From assembly GCA_905215815.1 (NCBI GenBank), contig CAJMRN010000033.1, positions 1-19,661 of the forward strand: DNA of 19,661 bases. The letters are read 5' to 3'. The stretch's first letter is position 1. Every line of letters starts with the position of its first letter. The stretch is from an uncultured bacterium (lineage in GTDB: Bacteria > Actinomycetota > Coriobacteriia > Coriobacteriales > Coriobacteriaceae). The notes beneath the pieces were generated by a model that worked only from the letters and a program-made list of their open reading frames with translations, made no database searches and was not told where the DNA came from. The position numbers and the translations under genes were made by a program. Shown in pieces: positions 13,896-19,661 of the stretch.

Positions 13896-16800
13896 ATGCA
13901 GGCAGATTCCGCTCAGCAGCAGGGCCTTTATCGCCCCGAATTCGACCACGATGCATGTGGCATCGGCGCACTTGCCGATATCAACGGTGAGCGCCATCAC
14001 CAGATTTTGGACGATGCGCTGTCCATTCTGGTCAACTTGGAGCACCGCGGCGGTACGGGACTCGAGAAGAACACCGGCGACGGCGCTGGCATCTTGTTCC
14101 AGGTTCCGCATCACTTTTTCCGTAAAGAGGCTCAAAAGTGCGGCCAGATTCTGCCGGCAGAGGGCGACTATGGCGTGGCCATGCTGTTCTTCCCGCAGGA
14201 CGACAAGGGTGTAGAGGATGCCCGTCGCGTGTTTGAGGAGGGCTGCGCCGAAGCCGGCGTGCCGCTGCTCTTTTGGCGCGAGGTGCCGGTCGATCCGCAC
14301 GACCTGGGCGAGACGGCCCGCGCCTGCATGCCCACTATCCTGCAGGCCTTTCTGGGCCGTCCTGACGACACGCCCGCCGGCGATGCCTTCGAGCGCCGCC
14401 TGTATGTGTGCCGCCGCACCATCGAGAAAAAGGCCGACGCCGAGTTTGCCCTGCGCGACAAGATCTTCTACGTGTGCTCCATGAGCTCGCGCACCATCGT
14501 GTACAAGGGCATGCTGGTCGCCACGCAGATGCGCCGCTTCTTCATCGATCTCAACGACGCCGCCGTCAAGACGGCCGTGGCGCTCGTCCACTCGCGCTAC
14601 TCCACCAACACCACGCCCAGTTGGGAGCGCGCGCACCCCAACCGCTTTATCATCCACAACGGCGAGATCAACACCCTCAAGGGCAACGTCAACTGGATTC
14701 GCGCCCGCGAGCCCAATCTGTACAGCCCCGTGCTGCAGCACGATCTTGAGCGCGTGATGCCCATCATCAACCGCGAGGGTTCCGACTCCGCGATTCTGGA
14801 TAACGTGCTCGAGTTCCTGGTCATGAACGGTCGCCCGCTTACGCGTGCCGCATCCATGCTGCTGCCCGAGCCGTGGGACCACAACGACAGCCTGAGTGAG
14901 GAGCGCCGCGCCTACGACGCTTACCAGTCCATGCTCATGGAGCCGTGGGACGGTCCGGCCGCCATCGCCTTTACCGACGGTCGCACGCTGGGTGCCGCCC
15001 TCGACCGTAACGGCCTGCGCCCGGCTCGCTACTACGTGACGCGCGACGGCCGCTTTATGTTGGCGAGTGAGGTGGGCACCATCGAGGTGAGCCCCGAGAA
15101 CATCCTGACGAGCGGCTGTCTGGGGCCGGGCCAGATGCTCGAGGTCGACTTTGCCCGCGGCCGCGTGATCTACAACGACGAGCTGCGCGCTCGTTACGCC
15201 AAGGAAAAGCCCTATCGCGACTGGATCGCCGAGGAGACGCTGACCGTCGACGCGCTCGACAAGCCCGTCGCGCCCACGCCCGCCGAGGATACCGAGGGGC
15301 CCGCCGCCGTGCGCATGGCCAAGCTCGGGTATCACTGGGATGATGTTGACGAAGTCGTGCGTCCCATGGCCCAGCAGGGCAAGGCGCCGCTCGCCTCGAT
15401 GGGTATCGATGCGCCGCTGGCCTGCCTGTCCAAGAAGACGCGCTCGTTCTTTGACTACTTCTATCAGCTGTTCGCCCAGGTCACGAACCCGCCCATCGAC
15501 GCCCTTCGCGAGCATATGGTCACCTCGACCACGCTCTACCTGGGCAACCACGGCAACCTGCTCGAGGACTCTCGTACGGCCTGCCAGCTGGTTCGCCTGG
15601 AGCGCCCACTGCTGAGCGAGGAGGAGTTCGACCGCATTTGCGCCATCGACCGCGTGGGCTTTAAGACCCGCCGTTTCCGTGCCGTCTACCGCCGCGATGC
15701 CGGCGAGGGCGCGCTGCAGGCTGCGCTCAAGCAGCTTGCCGAAGACGTCGAGGCTGCGGTTCGCGATGGCGTGAACATCGTGGTGCTGAGCGACCGTGCC
15801 GCTGCGGGCGAGGTGCCCGTGCCGTCGCTGCTCGCCGTGGGCTGCGTGCACAACCACCTGATCCGTGCCGGCGTGCGTACCTTTGCCGACATCGTGGTGG
15901 AGTGTGGAGACGCCGTGTCCCCGCACGACTTTGCGGCGCTGGTGGGCTACTCCGCGAGCGGCATCTATCCGTACAACGCGCATGCGTGCATTCGCGACTT
16001 GGCGGCGCACGGCGATCTGGACGTGACAGCCGAGCAGGGCATCGCCAACTACAACAAGGCTGCGACCGCCGGCATCGTCTCCATCATGTCCAAGATGGGC
16101 ATCTCCACGGTGCAGAGCTACCACTCCGCGCAGATCTTCGAGGCCGTGGGCTTTACGCCGGAGTTTGTCAACGCGTACTTCGCCGGCACGGTGAGCCGTG
16201 TGGGCGGTATGGGTGTCGAGGACGTCGAGCGCGAGCAGAATGAGCGCTACGACGCCGCGCTCGCTATCCTTAAGAGCCCGGCTCCCGATCAGCTGCCCAC
16301 GTTGGGTCTGACCAAGTGGCGCCCGCTCGGCGGCGAGGATCACCTCATCGATCCGCAGACTGTCTACTTGTTGCAGACCGCCTGCCGTGAGGACAGCTAC
16401 GACACCTTTAAGGAGTACAGCGCCCGCCTGCACCGCACCGGCCGTGCCGTGCGCCTGCGCGACCTGCTGGACTTTGATGCCGGCGGCCGCACCCCGGTGG
16501 CACTCGACGAGGTCGAGCCCGCGCTCAACATCGTTCGCCGCTTTAACACCGGCGCCATGTCGTACGGTTCCATCAGCAAGGAAGCACACGAGTGCATGGC
16601 CATCGCCATGAACCGCCTGCACGGCCGTTCCAACTCGGGCGAGGGCGGCGAGGATCCGCGCCGTGAGACCCCGCTGGCTAACGGTGACTCCAAGAATTCC
16701 GCCATCAAGCAGGTGGCAAGCGCGCGCTTTGGCGTGACGAGCCGCTACCTGTGCAGCGCCTTTGAGATTCAGATCAAGATGGCCCAGGGCGCCAAGCCCG

Positions 16801-18488
16801 GCGAGGGCGGCCACCTGCCCGGCAAGAAGGTCTACCCCTGGATCGCCGAGGTCCGTCAGTCCACGCCCGGCATCGGCCTGATCTCGCCTCCGCCGCACCA
16901 CGACATCTACTCCATTGAGGATCTGAAGCAGCTGATCAACGATGCGAAGATGGCCAATCCGAAGGCCCGCATCCACGTCAAGCTCGTCTCCGAATTCGGC
17001 GTCGGCACCATCGCTGCCGGCGTGGCCAAGTGCCATGCCGATGTGGTGCTGATTTCCGGCTATGACGGCGGCACCGGCGCGGCTCCGCTCAACGCCATCA
17101 AGCATGCCGGCACCCCGTGGGAGATCGGCCTGTCCGAAACCCAGCAGACGCTGGTTCTGAACGGCCTGCGTTCCCGCATCACCGTGCAGTGCGACGGCGA
17201 GCTCAAGACCGGTCGCGACGTGGTGATCGCCGCGCTGCTTGGCGCCGAGGAATTCGGCTTCGCCACCACGGCGCTTATGGTCGAGGGCTGCGTCATGATG
17301 CGCGCCTGCCAGAAGAACACCTGCCCGCAGGGCATCGCCACCCAGGATCCGGAGCTCCGCGCACGCTTCAAGGGCAAGCCAGAACATGTCGTCAACTTCT
17401 TCATGTTCATCGCCGAGGAAGTCCGCGAACTGCTCGCGCAGCTCGGCTTCCGCACGCTGGAAGAGGCCGTCGGCCATGTCGAATGCCTCGACCAGGACGA
17501 AGCCATCAAGCGTTGGAAGTCCGACGGCATCGACCTGAGCAACGTGCTCATGCAGCCGGGTCCGGTTCCGGGAACCATCCTGCACAAGACGATCGATCAG
17601 AACCATGAGCTCGACAAGGCGCTCGACAACAAGCTCATCGAGCTTGCCCAGCCAGCCCTTGACAAGAAGGAGCCCGTGCGTATCGAAATGCCGATCCGCA
17701 ACGTGTACCGTACGCTCGGCACCATGCTCGGCTATGAGATCACCAAGCGTTACGGCGAGGAAGGTCTGCCGGACGACACCATCGGCATGACGTTCCATGG
17801 TGCCGGCGGCCAGTCCATTGGCGCGTTCATTCCGCGTGGCGAAACCATCCGCGTCTACGGCGAAGTCAACGACTACGCGGGCAAGGGCCTGTCCGGCGGC
17901 CGCATGGTGGTCCGTCCAGAGGACGGCATCACCTTCGATCCGCACGAGAACGTGATCGCAGGCAATGTCACCGGCTTCGGCGCGACTTCCGGCCAAATGT
18001 TCGTGGCCGGCCGCGCAGGCGAACGTTTCGCCGTACGTAACGGCGGCGCCACCTTCGTGGTGGAAGGCGTGGGCGACCACGGCTGCGAATACATGACCGG
18101 CGGTACGGTCGTGATTCTCGGCTCCACCGGCCGTAACCTCGGCGCGGGCTTCTCCGGCGGCAACGTGTACGTGCTCGACCTCGACATGAAGCAGGTCAAC
18201 CCGGCGGCCGCCACCAACGGCGCGCTGCTGTTCGAGCCGCTTGACGCCGATGCCGACAAGCTGGTGCACGGTCTCGTCAAGCAGCATGCCGAAGAGACCG
18301 GCTCCGCCTTCGCGAAGGCCCTGCTTGACGACTGGGAAAACAGCGCCAAGCGATTCACCCACATCGTTCCGAAGCACTTCCTCGCCATGCAGAAGGCGAT
18401 GAAGGAAGCCGAGGAGAAGAACATCGATTTCAATACGCCCGGCGTCTGGGAACAGGTGTACGAGCAGGTTATGGAAGGAGCGCGCTGA
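13896..18488 (+). CDS. gltB: Glutamate synthase large subunit, mosaic gene
   Basis: The 1530-residue protein makes glutamate from glutamine and 2-oxoglutarate. The ATG at 13896 follows GGGGAGGA. A short propeptide precedes the catalytic nucleophile C21 (DHDACGIGALADINGE) of the class II glutamine amidotransferase domain (about 21-430). A central domain and the FMN-binding synthase domain follow (about 860-1230), with the 3Fe-4S cysteines at C1132, C1138 and C1143 (CVMMRACQKNTC). The C-terminal beta-helix (about 1260-1520) includes VYGEVNDYAGKGLSGGRM. The start-side 1000 codons use almost only GAG for Glu and frequent TTT for Phe; from about base 16985 I count roughly 21 GAA to 19 GAG and no TTT. 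The frame is intact, so the product is a full-length hybrid. The gap 13710-13895 holds a 10-base palindrome GTTTCGAAAC at 13806-13815, but no sure promoter. Confidence 0.96.
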   Translation: MQADSAQQQGLYRPEFDHDACGIGALADINGERHHQILDDALSILVNLEHRGGTGLEKNTGDGAGILFQVPHHFFRKEAQKCGQILPAEGDYGVAMLFFPQDDKGVEDARRVFEEGCAEAGVPLLFWREVPVDPHDLGETARACMPTILQAFLGRPDDTPAGDAFERRLYVCRRTIEKKADAEFALRDKIFYVCSMSSRTIVYKGMLVATQMRRFFIDLNDAAVKTAVALVHSRYSTNTTPSWERAHPNRFIIHNGEINTLKGNVNWIRAREPNLYSPVLQHDLERVMPIINREGSDSAILDNVLEFLVMNGRPLTRAASMLLPEPWDHNDSLSEERRAYDAYQSMLMEPWDGPAAIAFTDGRTLGAALDRNGLRPARYYVTRDGRFMLASEVGTIEVSPENILTSGCLGPGQMLEVDFARGRVIYNDELRARYAKEKPYRDWIAEETLTVDALDKPVAPTPAEDTEGPAAVRMAKLGYHWDDVDEVVRPMAQQGKAPLASMGIDAPLACLSKKTRSFFDYFYQLFAQVTNPPIDALREHMVTSTTLYLGNHGNLLEDSRTACQLVRLERPLLSEEEFDRICAIDRVGFKTRRFRAVYRRDAGEGALQAALKQLAEDVEAAVRDGVNIVVLSDRAAAGEVPVPSLLAVGCVHNHLIRAGVRTFADIVVECGDAVSPHDFAALVGYSASGIYPYNAHACIRDLAAHGDLDVTAEQGIANYNKAATAGIVSIMSKMGISTVQSYHSAQIFEAVGFTPEFVNAYFAGTVSRVGGMGVEDVEREQNERYDAALAILKSPAPDQLPTLGLTKWRPLGGEDHLIDPQTVYLLQTACREDSYDTFKEYSARLHRTGRAVRLRDLLDFDAGGRTPVALDEVEPALNIVRRFNTGAMSYGSISKEAHECMAIAMNRLHGRSNSGEGGEDPRRETPLANGDSKNSAIKQVASARFGVTSRYLCSAFEIQIKMAQGAKPGEGGHLPGKKVYPWIAEVRQSTPGIGLISPPPHHDIYSIEDLKQLINDAKMANPKARIHVKLVSEFGVGTIAAGVAKCHADVVLISGYDGGTGAAPLNAIKHAGTPWEIGLSETQQTLVLNGLRSRITVQCDGELKTGRDVVIAALLGAEEFGFATTALMVEGCVMMRACQKNTCPQGIATQDPELRARFKGKPEHVVNFFMFIAEEVRELLAQLGFRTLEEAVGHVECLDQDEAIKRWKSDGIDLSNVLMQPGPVPGTILHKTIDQNHELDKALDNKLIELAQPALDKKEPVRIEMPIRNVYRTLGTMLGYEITKRYGEEGLPDDTIGMTFHGAGGQSIGAFIPRGETIRVYGEVNDYAGKGLSGGRMVVRPEDGITFDPHENVIAGNVTGFGATSGQMFVAGRAGERFAVRNGGATFVVEGVGDHGCEYMTGGTVVILGSTGRNLGAGFSGGNVYVLDLDMKQVNPAAATNGALLFEPLDADADKLVHGLVKQHAEETGSAFAKALLDDWENSAKRFTHIVPKHFLAMQKAMKEAEEKNIDFNTPGVWEQVYEQVMEGAR
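16880..16985 (+). other. Likely junction between local and foreign-type DNA inside gltB
   Basis: The last TTT codons of the local type are near 16726 and 16760, Pro is read as CCC up to 16865, and the first GAA and the CCG-type Pro codons appear from 16958 to 16987. The encoded stretch is highly conserved (around SPPPHHDIYSIEDLKQL), a natural site for homologous recombination or for an assembly join. The exact base cannot be fixed by eye. Confidence 0.6.
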
Positions 18489-18489
18489 C

Positions 18490-19661
18490 ATGGGAGATCC
18501 TCGTGGATTCCTGAAGGTCCGTACCCGTCGCGAACTGGCCGAACGCCCCGTTGAAGAGCGAATCAAGGACTGGTTCGACGTTCACACCGAATCCGGCCTG
18601 CAGTCCTGGACCACCGAGCAGGCGGCCCGCTGCATGGATTGCGGAACCCCGTTCTGCATGAGCGGATGCCCGCTCGGCAACATCATTCCGGAGTTCAACG
18701 ATCTGGTCCGTCAGGAGAAGTGGGAGGACGCGTACAACCGTCTGTCCGAAACCAACAACTTCCCCGAAGTGACCGGTCGCATCTGCCCGGCATTGTGCGA
18801 AGCCGCCTGCGTGCTTGGCATCCATCAGCCGGCCACGATGATTCAGAACGACGAACGCACCATCATCGATCAGGCATGGAGCCTTGACTACGTCAAGCCT
18901 CTGCCGCCGCAGCGTCTGACCGACCAGACCGTTGCCGTGGTCGGTTCCGGCCCATCCGGTCTCGCCTGCGCCCAGCAGCTCACCCGTGCCGGCCACACCG
19001 TGGTCGTATACGAGCGTGATGACGCCATCGGTGGTCTGATGCGTTACGGCATTCCGAACTTCAAACTCGACAAGCGCCTCATCGACCGCCGAGTCGAGCA
19101 GATGGAAGCCGAAGGCACCGTGTTCCGTACCGGCGTGGAAATCGGCAAGGACATCACGTGGGATGACCTGCGTGACCGTTACGACGCCGTCGTAGTGGCC
19201 ATCGGCTCCACCGTGCCGCGTGACATGAAGATTCCAGGCCGCGAGCTCAAGGGTATCCATTTCGCCATGGAGTTCCTGCCGGACGCCACACGTCGCGTGT
19301 ACGGTGTCAAGCCGGTCAACGACATCACCGCCGAAGGCAAGCATGTGGTGATCATCGGCGGCGGCGACACCGGTTCCGACTGCCTCGGCACATCCCTGCG
19401 CCAAGGCGCTAAGGACGTCACCGTGCTGCAGATCATGCCGCAGGAACCGAAGGAGCGTCCGGCCAACCAGCCATGGCCGACCTTCGCCCGCCTGTACAAG
19501 GAAACCTCCTCCATGGAGGAAGGTTTCGAAACGCAGCGCGCCGAATACGTGTACAACACCGACTCGGTCAACTTCGAGGGCTCCGATGAGGACAAGGCCA
19601 AGGTGAAGGTGGAGAACTCCACCGCCACCGAAGGCTTCGTCGCCGACGAGAACGGACATGT
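18490..19661 (+). CDS. gltD: Glutamate synthase small subunit, 3'-truncated by the window edge
   Basis: About 390 residues are visible; the usual length is about 470-500. The ATG lies one base after the gltB stop, with AAGGAG at 18475-18480, so the two are one operon. The small subunit takes electrons from NADPH via FAD and passes them through 4Fe-4S clusters to the large subunit. The N-terminal cysteines C48, C51, C56 and C60 (CMDCGTPFCMSGCP) and a second set in RICPALCEAACVLG hold the clusters. The FAD-binding GSGPSG is at 152-157, and the NADPH-binding GGGDTGSD at 290-297. Codon use is of the second type throughout (frequent GAA, TTC not TTT), unlike the genes to the left of 16880. From memory the sequence closely resembles Bifidobacterium GltD. 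Confidence 0.96.
   Translation, partial: MGDPRGFLKVRTRRELAERPVEERIKDWFDVHTESGLQSWTTEQAARCMDCGTPFCMSGCPLGNIIPEFNDLVRQEKWEDAYNRLSETNNFPEVTGRICPALCEAACVLGIHQPATMIQNDERTIIDQAWSLDYVKPLPPQRLTDQTVAVVGSGPSGLACAQQLTRAGHTVVVYERDDAIGGLMRYGIPNFKLDKRLIDRRVEQMEAEGTVFRTGVEIGKDITWDDLRDRYDAVVVAIGSTVPRDMKIPGRELKGIHFAMEFLPDATRRVYGVKPVNDITAEGKHVVIIGGGDTGSDCLGTSLRQGAKDVTVLQIMPQEPKERPANQPWPTFARLYKETSSMEEGFETQRAEYVYNTDSVNFEGSDEDKAKVKVENSTATEGFVADENGH

Noticed and set aside
16880..16985. A frameshift or insertion sequence at the gltB junction
   Set aside because: The frame continues without stop or gap and no inverted repeats or transposase remnants are visible.
13872..18566. A 1564-codon open frame on the minus strand opposite gltB
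   Set aside because: It mirrors gltB exactly, has a composition typical of antisense frames in GC-rich genes (Val, His, Gly, Ala-rich with no domain), and gltB is certain.

Overview
The window looks like a chromosome segment of a high-GC Gram-positive gut actinobacterium of the class Coriobacteriia, most likely Collinsella. The main signs are strong GAG/GAC codon preference, an ftsE-ftsX pair whose FtsE carries a long N-terminal extension, and several families of palindromic intergenic repeats. The genus is assigned from memory of such genomes, not from a search. No phage, CRISPR-Cas system or recognised defence system is present.

Layout. Positions 1-597 hold the end of a transketolase C-terminal-subunit gene, followed by a terminator and a repeat-rich 500-base gap. 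Positions 1121-3248 are ftsE-ftsX (division-site ABC system), then a terminator and an 84-base palindrome. Positions 3442-5577 are rnr (RNase R). Positions 5640-8540 form a loose, accessory-looking stretch: a serine recombinase, a VanZ-like membrane protein, an ArsC/Spx-like protein, an unrecognised convergent gene that looks like part of a larger regulator, and a tRNA-Gln/tRNA-Glu operon with its own promoter and terminator. Positions 8541-9918 are a TPR-protein gene overlapping smpB. Because rnr and smpB often sit together (both serve trans-translation and RNA quality control), the 5640-8540 stretch may have been inserted between them. Positions 10125-10861 hold a flavin-reductase-like gene and a separate small rubredoxin gene, which together resemble a split high-molecular-weight rubredoxin. 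On the minus strand follow gpmA (glycolysis) and mntH (manganese import), and at 13896 to the window end lies gltB-gltD (glutamate synthase).

Two observations stand out. First, gltB is a mosaic. Its first ~1000 codons have the local codon use, but from about 16880-16985 onward, including all visible gltD, codon use changes abruptly (about half of Glu codons become GAA, TTT disappears, Pro shifts from CCC to CCG) and the proteins look Bifidobacterium-like. The reading frame is intact, so this is either recombination with foreign DNA inside a conserved FMN-domain stretch or an assembly chimera joined there. Second, the gpmA-mntH pair is bracketed by two arrays (11009-11221 and 13497-13709). Each has exactly three 53-base palindromes at an exact 80-base period, with conserved 27-base linkers and compensatory base changes between the stem arms. 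I do not recognise this repeat as a described class.

Additional palindrome families lie at 701-766 and 9931-9997 (same family), 896-1018, and 3307-3390 (with a half-copy at 10940-10957).
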